From: Candidatus Microthrix subdominans
GTDB lineage: Bacteria > Actinomycetota > Acidimicrobiia > Acidimicrobiales > Microtrichaceae
Direction of reading: 5' to 3'
DNA length: 64,000 nt
Assembly (NCBI GenBank): GCA_016719385.1
Contig: JADJZA010000009.1
Coordinates: 124,001-188,000 of the forward strand
Shown here: in pieces, positions 33,189 through 41,562 of the stretch
Position numbering within the stretch: the first letter of the stretch is position 1
Layout of the letters: each line of letters starts with the position of its first letter
Position numbers and translations under genes: made by a program
The notes under the pieces: generated by a model
Told to the model about the DNA's origin: nothing
Databases searched by the model: none
The model's input: only the letters and a program-made list of their open reading frames with translations

Positions 33189-34076
33189 CTACAACTCGTT
33201 GAGCAGCGCCAGGCGGCGGGCGATCGTCACCTGGGCGGCGTTGTTGACCTGGAACTCGTCCGGTGCTGCCATCCACAGGTGGGAGACGGCAGGGTCGCCG
33301 TCGGAGCCGGCCGGGCCCATCTCGGCGATCAGCTCGAGGGCGGAGATCAGGCCCGGCGGGTAGCGGGTGAACTCGAGGGCGTTGAGGTCGCACAGCTCCT
33401 CGCGACGGGCGGGCAGCAGTCGGTCGAGCTCGTAGCGCCAACCGACGCTGGTGCGGAAGGCATGGGCTGCGGTGGCGGCCTGGGCATCACCGCCGGCCAG
33501 GTGAGCCACCTGCTGGGCGAGGACCGCCTCCAAACGCATGCGGTCGGCGGCGTCGAGCAGCCCGGAGGTGACCACAACGCAGGCATCGTCGCCCAACGCC
33601 ACCGTGGCGGCGTTGGCCCGGGGGTCGTCGACAACGTACAGCCGGGGCTCCGCCACCCCCGACGACATCGCCAGCCCCTCGATCAGGTTGGCGTAGCGGG
33701 GATTCTCCCCGGCCCGCAGCCGCCGGGCACCCAGGGCGTTGAGCGCCGCGGTCACCGCGCCGGATCGCCGCCAAGCGACCAGCGCTACGACGAGGGCGAT
33801 GCTCACCACCAACAGCGCCAGGCCCAGCATCCAACCGACGAAGATGCCCACCAGGAGGGAGACCAGGATCAGCGGCACCGCCAAGGCCGCTGCGGTCGAC
33901 CGGTACACCGACCGAACTTCGCCCTCGAGCAGGGCCCGGCGCTCGGCGAGATCCAAGGGAACGGTCCGCAGCGAGCGGGTCGCTTCCGCATGGACGGCTG
34001 CGGCGTCGGGATCGGCGTCGGTGGGTGGCTCTGCGGTGCTGAAGGACTCTGCGTTCACCACCGGCTCAGAATTCAA
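33189..34076 (-). CDS. M48/HtpX-like membrane protein with degenerate zinc site
   Basis: A 295-residue protein: an acidic N-terminus, two adjacent membrane helices (about 62-101), and a soluble domain with the HtpX/Ste24 pattern (NLIEGLAMSSGVAEPRLYVVDD, then TSGLLDAADRMRLEAVLA). Where M48 peptidases have HExxH this protein reads QQVAH (188-192), so the first zinc His and the catalytic Glu are lost; the acidic third-ligand region (RREELCDLNALEFTRYP, about 224-240) is kept in part. It is therefore probably a non-proteolytic M48 homologue. The start is TTG at 34076 overlapping lemA by 11 bases; GTG at 34061 or 34058 is possible. It is paired with lemA, as catalytically intact HtpX-like proteins often are. 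Confidence 0.75.
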   Translation of the reverse strand: MNSEPVVNAESFSTAEPPTDADPDAAAVHAEATRSLRTVPLDLAERRALLEGEVRSVYRSTAAALAVPLILVSLLVGIFVGWMLGLALLVVSIALVVALVAWRRSGAVTAALNALGARRLRAGENPRYANLIEGLAMSSGVAEPRLYVVDDPRANAATVALGDDACVVVTSGLLDAADRMRLEAVLAQQVAHLAGGDAQAATAAHAFRTSVGWRYELDRLLPARREELCDLNALEFTRYPPGLISALELIAEMGPAGSDGDPAVSHLWMAAPDEFQVNNAAQVTIARRLALLNEL

Positions 34077-34629
34077 CCTGGACGTTGGCCCGGCTGGCCT
34101 CGTCCGCTTGGAAGTACGCCCGCTCGGTGAAGCCCATCTTGTTGGCGATCAGGCTCTGGGGGAACGACTGGATCTTGGTGTTGTAGGTCCGCACGTTGTC
34201 GTTGAAGTACTGGCGCGAGTAGGCGATACGGTCCTCGGTCTCGGACAGTTGGCGTTGCAGGTCGAGAAACTGGGTGTTGGCCTTCAGGTCGGGATAGGCC
34301 TCCGACAGGGCAAACACCTGCTTCAGCATGCCGCTGAGCACGCCTTCGGCCTCGGCCTGGGCCTCGGGGCCCTCGGCGGCCACGGCGGCGTTGCGGGCGG
34401 CGATGACCCCTTCGAGCGTCGCCCGCTCGTGGGTGGCGTACCCCTTGACCGTCTCGACCAGGTTAGGGATGAGGTCGTGGCGACGGTTGAGCTGCACGTC
34501 GATCTGGGCGAAGGCTGATTCGATCTTGTTGCGCAGCTTGACCAAGCCGTTGTAGGCGCCCATCAGGTACAGGCCGCCGCCGATGACGACGAGCAGCACG
34601 ATGACGAGCAAGACGATGAGAACGGTCAC
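34066..34629 (-). CDS. lemA: LemA-family membrane protein
   Basis: A 187-residue LemA protein: N-terminal membrane helix (about 3-24) with a short outside part, then the coiled helical-bundle domain with GAYNGLVKLRNKIESAFAQI, DVQLNRRHDLIPNLVETVKG, the Ala-rich helix around EGPEAQAEAEGVL, AYPDLKANTQFLDLQRQL, EDRIAYSRQYFNDNV and FPQSLIANKMGF. GTG at 34629 is supported by AAGGAGG seven bases upstream, which rules out the longer open frame. The function is unclear; the family is often next to HtpX-like proteases. Here the partner's catalytic motif is lost. Confidence 0.93.
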   Translation of the reverse strand: MTVLIVLLVIVLLVVIGGGLYLMGAYNGLVKLRNKIESAFAQIDVQLNRRHDLIPNLVETVKGYATHERATLEGVIAARNAAVAAEGPEAQAEAEGVLSGMLKQVFALSEAYPDLKANTQFLDLQRQLSETEDRIAYSRQYFNDNVRTYNTKIQSFPQSLIANKMGFTERAYFQADEASRANVQVEF

Positions 34630-34938
34630 GCAGGTGCCTCCTTCTTCGAGAAGGGTCCATCCTAGCGGTCGATCGACGCTGGGCCGACCGACCCCGGTGC
34701 CCCCGGCCGTGGTTCTCGAGGTGCTCGGATTCGACGCCTGGCCATGCGGGTAGCGTCGAGCGTTGCGACCGGGCCTTGATTGGGGCTCGTGGCGGGGGAT
34801 CCACCTGCCAGGTGGACCGGCGCTCGGCGTTTTGCGACCCGCTTCGGCATCGCCGTTTGAGCATCCGGCAACCGGAAGGTGTGGACGGGTCATCTCCGGC
34901 CGACGGCTCGGGTAGCGCGTTCCAGCCGGAGCCATCCG
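34630..34938. other. intergenic region lemA-uvrC
   Basis: These 309 bp separate the uvrC stop from the lemA start on the same strand and should hold the lemA promoter. No convincing small gene or RNA is seen in either strand. The only structured element noticed is a short perfect palindrome at 34800-34816. Confidence 0.5.
34800..34816. promoter_or_regulatory. 17-bp perfect palindrome upstream of lemA
   Basis: TCCACCTG, one central C, then CAGGTGGA: two perfect eight-base arms with a one-base centre, about 170 bp before the lemA start codon. The dimension fits a dimeric regulator's operator; it is too tight to be an intrinsic terminator loop. No regulator was identified. Confidence 0.3.
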
Positions 34939-36825
34939 TCAGCTGTCAGCCACCGGGATGCCGTGCAGCGCCTCCCACACCCCGTCGGCGACGGCGTCGG
35001 GCAGCCAGCTGAACGCCCGCAGCTCGGACGGTTCGGCTGCCCGCAGCTTGGTGATGCCCCCGGCCTCGTCGAGCAGCCGCCTCTTGCGGGTGGGCCCCAG
35101 CCCGGCCACGTCGTCGAGCACCGACGCCGTCGACCGCTTCTCTCGCAGGGTGCGGTGATAGCCGATGGCGAAGCGGTGGGACTCGTCTCGGATGCGCTGC
35201 AAGAGGAACAGCGCGTCGGAGCCGCGGGGCACCTCGACCGGCACATCGGAGTGAGGCACGAACACCTCCTCGAAGCGTTTGGCCAGCGACGCGACCGGGA
35301 TCTCCTCTGAGAGGCCGACCGACTCCAAGGCACGCACGGCGGCGCTCAGCTGGCCTTTCCCGCCGTCGACCAGCAACAGCTGCGGCGGGTACTGAAACTT
35401 GCCCCGTTCGGCGAGCGGCAGGTCGCGGTCGGCAACGAAGGCCTTCAGGCGCCGGGTGACCACCTCCTCCATCGCTGCAAAGTCGTCGGAGTCGCCGGCG
35501 TAGCGTCCGCCGACGGTGCGCACCTTGAAGCGCCGGTACTCGCTCTTCTTGGGCAGCCCGTCTTCGAGCACCACCATCGAGCCGACGTAATCGGTGCCCT
35601 GGAGGTGGCTCATGTCGAAGCACTCGATGCGCAGCGGCGCCTCGGGAAGGTCGAGCGCCAGCTGAATCTCGTTGAGCGCCTTGGCCCGGCTGTTGTGGTC
35701 CGAGCCACGCTTCAGCCGGTGCCGGTTGAAGCTGTCGGTGGCGTTGCGGGTCACCGTCTCGAGCAGCTCGCGCTTGTCCCCGCGTTGGGGTACCCGAATC
35801 TGCACCTTGGACTCACGCCGTTCGCTCAGCCAGCGGGTGAACAGTTCGCCGTCCGCCGGTTCGGCGGGCACAACGATCAGGCTGGGCAGGCCGACGACCG
35901 GATCCTCGGCGTACAGCTGCTCGATCACTTCGGCCATCGTCTCGCTGGTATCGAGGTCGAGCGCCTTGTCGAGGATGAAGCCGTTGCGCCCCACCACCCG
36001 GCCGTGGCGGACGTGGAACACCTGGGCCGCCGCCTCCAATTCGTCCTCGGCCAGCCCGATCACGTCGAAGTTCTCGTTGCCCGGTGCCACCATCTGTTGA
36101 CGCTCGATCGCCCGCTCGACGTTGGCCAGCCGGTCCCGCAGCCGTGCCGCCGACTCGAAGTCGAGCTCCGCTGCCGCGGCCGTCATCCGGCCTCGCAGCT
36201 CGTCGAGGACCGGTTGGGTGTCACCTTCAAGGAACGCCGCCAGGTCCGCCAACATCTGGTTATAGTCCTCGCGGCTCACCTCGCCCACGCAGGGCGCCGA
36301 GCACTTCTCGATGTGGAAGAGCAGGCAGGGGCGTCCGCTGGCGGCGTATCGCTTGAACTTGCCGTCGGTGCAGGTTCGGATCGGGAACGTGCGTAACAGC
36401 AGGTCGAGCGTTTCGCGGATCGCGTAAGCGTGGGCGAAGGGCCCGAAGTAGCGGTTGGGCTTCTTGCGCTTGCCCCGCATCACCATCGCCCGGGGCCACT
36501 CGTCGCCCAAGGTGAGGGCCAGGTAGGGGTAGGACTTGTCGTCGACCAGCCGCACGTTGAAGCGCGGTCGGTGGGTCTTGATCAGGTTGTACTCCAGCAT
36601 CAAGGCCTCGACCTCGTTGCGGACCGTGATCCATTCGACCGATTCGGCCGCCGCCACCATCTGGGCGGTGCGCACGTGCAGGGTGCGGGGGTCGCCGAAA
36701 TAGTTGGACAGCCGCTGGCGCAGCGACTTGGCCTTGCCGACGTAGATGATCCGGCCGTCACCGTCGCGGAACTGGTAGCTGCCGGGTTCGTCGGGGATCG
36801 TACCGGCGGGGGGACGCTCAATCAT
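34939..36825 (-). CDS. uvrC: Excinuclease ABC subunit C
   Basis: A 628-residue UvrC. The GIY-YIG nuclease domain is at about 10-95 (GSYQFRDGDGRIIYVGKAKS, LRQRLSNYF), followed by a Cys-containing region (GRPCLLFHIEKCSAPCVGEV), a UvrB-binding UVR motif near 195-235 (FESAARLRDRLANVERAIER), the RNase H-like endonuclease domain (IECFDMSHLQGTDYVGSMVV; LLLVDGGKGQLSAA) and C-terminal HhH motifs (LDDVAGLGPTRKRRLL). It makes both incisions in nucleotide-excision repair with UvrAB. I start at ATG 36825 (MIERPPAGTIPDEPG); the longer open frame upstream runs through repeats and is not coding. Directly upstream lies the hairpin-repeat region. Confidence 0.96.
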   Translation of the reverse strand: MIERPPAGTIPDEPGSYQFRDGDGRIIYVGKAKSLRQRLSNYFGDPRTLHVRTAQMVAAAESVEWITVRNEVEALMLEYNLIKTHRPRFNVRLVDDKSYPYLALTLGDEWPRAMVMRGKRKKPNRYFGPFAHAYAIRETLDLLLRTFPIRTCTDGKFKRYAASGRPCLLFHIEKCSAPCVGEVSREDYNQMLADLAAFLEGDTQPVLDELRGRMTAAAAELDFESAARLRDRLANVERAIERQQMVAPGNENFDVIGLAEDELEAAAQVFHVRHGRVVGRNGFILDKALDLDTSETMAEVIEQLYAEDPVVGLPSLIVVPAEPADGELFTRWLSERRESKVQIRVPQRGDKRELLETVTRNATDSFNRHRLKRGSDHNSRAKALNEIQLALDLPEAPLRIECFDMSHLQGTDYVGSMVVLEDGLPKKSEYRRFKVRTVGGRYAGDSDDFAAMEEVVTRRLKAFVADRDLPLAERGKFQYPPQLLLVDGGKGQLSAAVRALESVGLSEEIPVASLAKRFEEVFVPHSDVPVEVPRGSDALFLLQRIRDESHRFAIGYHRTLREKRSTASVLDDVAGLGPTRKRRLLDEAGGITKLRAAEPSELRAFSWLPDAVADGVWEALHGIPVADS

Positions 36826-36900
36826 CGGGTCGCAGCCTACGGTCCGACGCCGCCGTCTCCTTCCCACCGAGCGCCCGTCTCCCCACCTCGTTGGCCAACT

Positions 36901-37156
36901 CGGGAGCCCAGAGCGCGCCCTGGCGGTCGTTTGGGCTCCCCGGTTCGGGAGCCTCGGGAGCCCAGAGCGCGCCCTGGCGGTCGTTTGGGCTCCCCGGTTC
37001 GGGACAAGCCACCAACTCGGGAGTCCAGAGCGCGCCCTGGCGGTCGTTTGGGCTCCCCGGTTCGGGATGGGTGGGTCGAGTCCAGCGTCGGGACACGCCG
37101 CCAACCCGGGAGCCCACAGCGCGCCCTGGCGGTCGTGTGGGCTCCCCGGTTCGGGG
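36901..37156. repeat. four copies of a 50-bp hairpin-forming repeat
   Basis: Copies begin at 36901, 36955, 37018 and 37107 (spacing 54, 63 and 89 bp); copies 1 and 2 are identical, copy 3 has one substitution and copy 4 has three. Each holds inverted arms GGGAGCCCA and TGGGCTCCC around 21 bases whose centre, CGCCCTGGCG, is itself palindromic. In copy 4 the bases next to the stem change from G/T (positions 36911 and 36931) to C/G (37117 and 37137), which lengthens the pairing to ten base pairs, a compensatory pattern. Copy 3 has a C-to-T change that would still allow a G-U pair in RNA. Copies 1 and 3 are preceded by CCAACT. A function as a structured RNA, mRNA stabiliser or protein-binding array is inference. 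Confidence 0.9.
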
Positions 37157-37227
37157 TGTGGTCGGTTCGGGGTGTGGTCGGTTCGGGGTGTGGTCGGTTC
37201 GGGGTGTGGTCGGGTCGGGCTGTGGGC
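37148..37227. repeat. 16-bp tandem repeat, four exact units plus one degenerate
   Basis: The unit GGTTCGGGGTGTGGTC repeats exactly at 37148, 37164, 37180 and 37196, followed by a degenerate fifth unit to 37227. The array starts inside the last nine bases of hairpin copy 4 (GGTTCGGGG), so it appears to have grown from the 3' end of that module by slippage. It ends three bases before the stop codon of the patatin gene. Confidence 0.9.
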
Positions 37228-37230
37228 GGG

Positions 37231-38349
37231 TTAGGCGTCGCCGGGGTGGGGCGAGGCGGCCTCGACCAGCTTGAGCGCCGCGGTGAGCTCGGCGTCGTCC
37301 TCGAACGCAGCACCGTCGCCGGGGCCGGGCAAGAGCGCGTCGGCGGGCAGCCGGGGGCCGATCACCACGCCCGGCCGACCCAGGCCCAGGCGCCCCAACC
37401 AACGGGACGGCTTGGGCAGGGAGGCAAACTCGTCGCCGTCGAGGAACTCCGCCGCCCGTAGATATCCGACCTGGATCAGCTCCTCGGTGCGGCTGAAGTC
37501 GTCGTAGCGCAGTTCGGGGCGCGCGCCGGTGGGCAGGATGACCACCTGGGTGCCGTTGGGGATGTTGGACAGATCCCGCATGAAGCGGTGGTTACGGGCG
37601 ATCCAGTAGCCCAACATGGCGCCGTCGACCGGACGACGGATCGTGGCCTCGGGCCGGCCGTGCAGCCCGACGTGCAGCACGTACACCCGCTCGGCACCCA
37701 GCTCGACGGCTCGGGAGATCGGAACGTTGTCGATCACCCCGCCGTCCACGTAGCGACGGCCCTCGAGCGTGACCGGCGGGTACACCGCCGGCAACGCGGC
37801 CGAAGCGAGGATCGGATCGAGCAGCTCGCCGGAGCCGAACCAGCGGGCCACGCCCGACACCAGGTCGGTCGCCACGCACTCGAAGCGGATCTTGAGCGAC
37901 TCGAAGGTCTGACGATCGCCGAGGAAGGTGCCGACCAGCGAGCGAAGCCCCTCGTTTGAGGACACCGCCTCGCCCTTGCGCAGCAGCTGCACCATGCTCG
38001 GCATGCGGCCGGTGGGCATCAGCTTGTCGCCGGTGACCTCCCGCCACTGTGCCTCCATGCGCCGGACGCCGGCCAGGGTGGGGTCGGCGGCGTAGGCGGC
38101 GCCGTTGAGCGCACCGACCGAGCACCCCAGCACCACGTCGGGGCGGATCGAGCGCTCGGCCAGCGCCCGCATCATGCCCACCTGCACCGAGCCCAGGTTG
38201 CCGCCGCCCGAGAGGACGAAGGCCACCCGGGGCTCCTTGTGGCGCCGGGGCTTGGGGACCGCGGTCGTGCCGTCGGCGGCGACCGCCGGCTCGGCTTCGG
38301 GGCGCTCGGTGGAACCTTTGGGGCGGGGTAGCCAGGCCGGGATCTTCAT
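37231..38349 (-). CDS. Patatin-like phospholipase
   Basis: A 372-residue patatin-family lipid acyl hydrolase. The catalytic dyad is visible: oxyanion-hole loop GGGNLG at 48-53, nucleophile GCSVG with S77, and DGG with D202. A basic, Pro-rich N-terminal stretch (about 1-40) precedes the domain; there is no signal peptide or clear membrane helix, so it is cytoplasmic or peripheral. It resembles the NTE/RssA-type bacterial patatins. The C-terminal 60 residues are Gly/Pro/Ala-rich. It begins 16 bp after the pyk stop, so it is probably co-transcribed with pyk, and it is followed by the repeat array. Confidence 0.9.
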   Translation of the reverse strand: MKIPAWLPRPKGSTERPEAEPAVAADGTTAVPKPRRHKEPRVAFVLSGGGNLGSVQVGMMRALAERSIRPDVVLGCSVGALNGAAYAADPTLAGVRRMEAQWREVTGDKLMPTGRMPSMVQLLRKGEAVSSNEGLRSLVGTFLGDRQTFESLKIRFECVATDLVSGVARWFGSGELLDPILASAALPAVYPPVTLEGRRYVDGGVIDNVPISRAVELGAERVYVLHVGLHGRPEATIRRPVDGAMLGYWIARNHRFMRDLSNIPNGTQVVILPTGARPELRYDDFSRTEELIQVGYLRAAEFLDGDEFASLPKPSRWLGRLGLGRPGVVIGPRLPADALLPGPGDGAAFEDDAELTAALKLVEAASPHPGDA

Positions 38350-38365
38350 CGGTTCACCGGCTCGC

Positions 38366-39793
38366 TCACGGGACCCGCAACAGGCGCACCGTGTCGGTTT
38401 TGCGAACGCCGATGCCCGAGCCCCACACCACCGCGATCAGGTCGCCGGAGCGCACGTGTCCGCTGTCGCGCACGCGGGTGGCCAGGTCGTCCACCTTGGA
38501 ATCGTCATTCTGGCTGGGAGCCCCCATCGGCGTGACCCCCCAGCTCAGCGACAGCTGGTTGACCGTCCGTTGCGACGGCGACAGCCCGATGATGCCCATC
38601 GACGGGCGGAATCGGGCGATCGAGCGCACGGTGAAGCCGGTGTCGGACACGCACACGATGGCGGCGACGTCCAACTCGGTGGCCGCCCGCCAGGCGGCGC
38701 CGCTGATTGCGTCGGTGATCGAGCTTTCGACGGAGGTGGCGGCGGTGCGGCGCAGGTTGCGGATGCCGCGAGGCCATGCCTCGTAGTCGAACTCGGCATC
38801 GGCACGCTCGGCGATGCGGGACATCGTCGCCACCACCTCGACCGGGTCGTGGCCCACCGCGGTCTCCCCCGAGAGCATCACCGCCGACGTGCCGTCGAAG
38901 ATGGCGTTGGCCACGTCGGTGATCTCGGCCCGGGTCGGGGCGGCGGCGTGCACCATCGATTCGAGCATCTGGGTGGCCGTGATCACCGGCCGGCCCGAGG
39001 CGATGCAGCTGCGGATGATGCTCTTTTGCAGGTGGGGCAGCTCCTCGATGCCGCACTCGATGCCCAGGTCGCCGCGCGCCACCATGACCGCTCCGGCCAC
39101 CTCGAGGATCCCCTCGAGGTTTTCGACCGCCGCCCGCGTTTCGATCTTGGCGACGATCAGCGGACCCCGCGGCGGCGGCTCCACCCCGATCCGGCGGATG
39201 TCGTGGGCTGAGCGGACGAAGGACATGCCGATCATGTCGACGCCTTCCTCGACAAGGGCATCGAGGAAGTACAGGTCCTCGGCGGTCGGCGTTCCCATCG
39301 TGAGCCGATCGGACGGGATGTGCAGCCCCGGACGCCCTTGCATGAGGCCTTCGCCGCTGACCGTGGCCTTGAGCGATACCCCGTCGTTGGACGTGACCCG
39401 CAGTGCGACCCCGCCGTCGCCGACGGTCAGCACGTCGCCGGGGCCGACGTCGTCGATCAGCAGCGGATAGTCCACCCAGAGCCCGTCGGGACCCGAGCGA
39501 TCGGTACCCGGTGCCACCGACACCGTGTCGCCTTCGTGCAGCACCATGCCGCCCTCGACGAACTCGGTCAGGCGCACCTTGGGGCCGGGCAGGTCGGCCA
39601 GGATGCCGACGACGCGCCCGGTCTCGGCCGCCAGGCGTCGCACCAGCCGCATGCGCTCGATCGCCTGGCCGACCGTGCCGTGGGCCAGGTTGAGCCGCAC
39701 CACGTCGCAGCCGGCCTCGATCATGGCCCGAAGGGTCTCCTCGGGCTCGGACGCAGGCCCGAGCGTGGCGATGATCTTGGTGCGGCGGGGCAT
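38366..39793 (-). CDS. pyk: Pyruvate kinase
   Basis: A 475-residue pyruvate kinase, the ATP-forming last step of glycolysis. Motifs in order: RRTKIIATLGPAS, RLNLAHGT, ILADLPGPKVRL, VAKIETRAAVENL, VMVARGDLGIE, the ATQMLESM helix, and SAVMLSGETAVG. The segment usually reading TKGPE in potassium-dependent enzymes is LPGPK here, and the serine of RLNFSHG is alanine; a lysine at that place is known to mark potassium-independent enzymes. The C-terminal allosteric domain is complete. ATG at 39793; the patatin gene follows. Confidence 0.95.
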   Translation of the reverse strand: MPRRTKIIATLGPASEPEETLRAMIEAGCDVVRLNLAHGTVGQAIERMRLVRRLAAETGRVVGILADLPGPKVRLTEFVEGGMVLHEGDTVSVAPGTDRSGPDGLWVDYPLLIDDVGPGDVLTVGDGGVALRVTSNDGVSLKATVSGEGLMQGRPGLHIPSDRLTMGTPTAEDLYFLDALVEEGVDMIGMSFVRSAHDIRRIGVEPPPRGPLIVAKIETRAAVENLEGILEVAGAVMVARGDLGIECGIEELPHLQKSIIRSCIASGRPVITATQMLESMVHAAAPTRAEITDVANAIFDGTSAVMLSGETAVGHDPVEVVATMSRIAERADAEFDYEAWPRGIRNLRRTAATSVESSITDAISGAAWRAATELDVAAIVCVSDTGFTVRSIARFRPSMGIIGLSPSQRTVNQLSLSWGVTPMGAPSQNDDSKVDDLATRVRDSGHVRSGDLIAVVWGSGIGVRKTDTVRLLRVP

Positions 39794-39882
39794 GATCCCA
39801 GCCTAACGAGGCGATGTCGGTGTGCTTCGGCCCGGGCCTGGACCCGGACCCGGAGGTTCGATCCGCCGTCCTGGCCAGGACG

Positions 39883-40710
39883 TCACTCGGCCGGCGTGGC
39901 CAGGATCTCGCCGTGGGGCACGAGGAACCAGCCATCTGGGTGCTCGGCCCATTCCCGAAAAGCGGCGCCGTACTCGGCGAGCTCGTCGGCACCGGCGATA
40001 CCGAGCTCCACCGCCTGAGCGGCGAGGGTTGAGTGCAGCATCCGGTCGGCCCACAGACCGCCCCACCAGCGCCGATCCTCCAGGGTGCTGAAGCACCAGG
40101 TGGATGCCGACGCGACCGGGTTGGGCAGGCCGGCCCGGTTGGCCCACGCCAGCAGACGCCGGCCGGCATCGGGCTCGCCGCCGTTGCGGCGGGCCACCGA
40201 CTGGTAGGTCGCCATCCAGCGGTCGAGCCGCGGGTCGGCCGGGTACCAGCCCATGGCCCCGTAGTCGGCGTCCCGGGCGGCGACGACCCCGCCGGGGCGG
40301 ACGACGCGGGCCATCTCGGTCAGCGCGGCCACCGGGTCGGCGACGTGCTGGAGCACCTGGTGGGCGTGCACCACATCGAGGTGAGCGTCGGGGAACTCGA
40401 TGGAGTGAACATCGCCCACGTGCCCGGTGACGTTGTCCAGGCCCCGGTCGGAGGCCAACGCCACCGCCTCGTCCACGATGTCCGGGCTGCGGTCGAGGGC
40501 CACGACGTGCCCCGGGGCCACCAGCGCCGCCAGATCAGCGGTGATCGTTCCCGGGCCGCAACCGATATCGAGTACCGAATCCCCGGGCGTGAGCCGCTCG
40601 AGGAGGTAGGCGGCGGAGTTGTGGGCGGTGCGCCACCGGTGGGAGCGCAGCACCGACTCGTGATGGCCGTGGGTGTATCGACCGTCGCTGGGGCCGTCCG
40701 GCACCGACAC
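39883..40710 (-). CDS. Class I SAM-dependent methyltransferase (UbiE-like)
   Basis: A 275-residue methyltransferase. The SAM-binding motif I VLDIGCGPG is at 46-54, motif II acidic residue in VVALDRSPDI, then DVHSIEFPDAHLDVVHAHQVLQHV and MARVVRPGGVVAARDADY, as in the UbiE/Coq5-like Methyltransf_11/25 group. The methyl acceptor is unknown: the family methylates quinones, lipids and small molecules. GTG at 40710 is three bases after the stop of the SirB1-like gene, so they share a transcript. Confidence 0.88.
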   Translation of the reverse strand: MSVPDGPSDGRYTHGHHESVLRSHRWRTAHNSAAYLLERLTPGDSVLDIGCGPGTITADLAALVAPGHVVALDRSPDIVDEAVALASDRGLDNVTGHVGDVHSIEFPDAHLDVVHAHQVLQHVADPVAALTEMARVVRPGGVVAARDADYGAMGWYPADPRLDRWMATYQSVARRNGGEPDAGRRLLAWANRAGLPNPVASASTWCFSTLEDRRWWGGLWADRMLHSTLAAQAVELGIAGADELAEYGAAFREWAEHPDGWFLVPHGEILATPAE

Positions 40711-40713
40711 GGC

Positions 40714-41505
40714 TCAGTTCAGCAGCGCGCTGAGGCGGCGGCCCTCGGCCCGCCACCGGCTGGAACGCTCGTCGTCGTCGATGCCCTCGGCCAGCGCCAT
40801 GCACACGGTGGCGGCGGCACCCCAGCGACCCAGACGGGTGAGCACGACCGCAAGTTCCTGTTGGGCGTCGATCTTGGAGGCACAGCACTGGGCGAGCAGC
40901 GGAAGCACCCAGGCCAGCCCCTCAAGGTCGTGGTGGCGTCCGTAGGCGATCCGCAGGTTGGCGAGCGTGCGCACCAACATGACGCGATGGTCGACCGGGT
41001 CGAGCGAGTCGGGCGGGAGCGGACGGCCGAGCAGCCGGACGTGGAGGTCGGCCACTTGGCCGGGCGTGAGGGTTCGGCCCCGATCGAAGGGGTCGAAGTA
41101 GCGCCCCGCCCCGTCGACCCGGCCCGGTTCACCGAGAAGGAAGTGCCCGGGCATGCCCACCCCGACCAGCGGTGTGTCCCAGCGTTCGGCGACGGCCAAG
41201 GCCAGGGCCGACAGCGACAGCGGAATGCCCAAGCGGCGCTCGAGCACCCGGTTGACCAGCGAGTTGGCGGGGTCGTAATAGTTGTGAATGTTGGGTTGAA
41301 AGCCGTCGGTGCCGAACAGCCCGGCGCACAGGCGGGCCGGGTCGGCGTGGCCGTATTTCTCGGCCAGGCGATCGAGTTGGCCGGTGACCAGCGCGGGGTC
41401 CAGGGCCGGATCGGCGTGGACGGCGATGGCGATCAGGCCCCGCTCCAAGCGTCCGCGCTCGGGGGCGCCGGTCAGTTCGTCGAGCAGCTGGTGTGACGCA
41501 TCCAC
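40714..41505 (-). CDS. SirB1-family (transglutaminase-like core 2) protein
   Basis: A 263-residue protein. The central region NIHNYYDPANSLVNRVLERR, LGIPLSLSALALAVAERW and GVGMPGHFLL is the SirB1 signature (transglutaminase-like core 2), and the C-terminal part (about 190-260) is TPR-like helical. The family includes conserved bacterial proteins of unclear role; the Cys of true transglutaminases is not obvious. The start is GTG at 41505. It is followed closely by the methyltransferase gene. Confidence 0.85.
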   Translation of the reverse strand: MDASHQLLDELTGAPERGRLERGLIAIAVHADPALDPALVTGQLDRLAEKYGHADPARLCAGLFGTDGFQPNIHNYYDPANSLVNRVLERRLGIPLSLSALALAVAERWDTPLVGVGMPGHFLLGEPGRVDGAGRYFDPFDRGRTLTPGQVADLHVRLLGRPLPPDSLDPVDHRVMLVRTLANLRIAYGRHHDLEGLAWVLPLLAQCCASKIDAQQELAVVLTRLGRWGAAATVCMALAEGIDDDERSSRWRAEGRRLSALLN

Positions 41506-41562
41506 GTGGTCAACCTACGGCGCCGTCAGCCGATCGCCCCCGCGCTGTTGGCGGCCAGACGA

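Larger units (their letters stand above)
36826..37230. other. 405-bp repeat-filled gap upstream of uvrC
   Basis: The longest non-coding stretch in the window. About 75 bp next to uvrC are unremarkable; the rest is occupied by four copies of a 50-bp hairpin module and a 16-bp tandem array (separate entries). Open frames crossing it exist on both strands only because the GC-rich repeat lacks stop codons; there is no Shine-Dalgarno plus start that supports a gene. Confidence 0.7.

Noticed and set aside
36901..37156. CRISPR array
   Set aside because: Only four copies, 50 bp long, with spacers of 4 to 39 bp, no cas genes in the window, and strong internal palindromes of REP-like type.
36818..37402. 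Minus-strand open frames across the repeats with recurring peptide GSPNDRQGALWAPE
   Set aside because: The peptide repeat is only the translation of the DNA repeat; there is no ribosome-binding site or family similarity, and the frames run into the patatin gene in a wrong frame.
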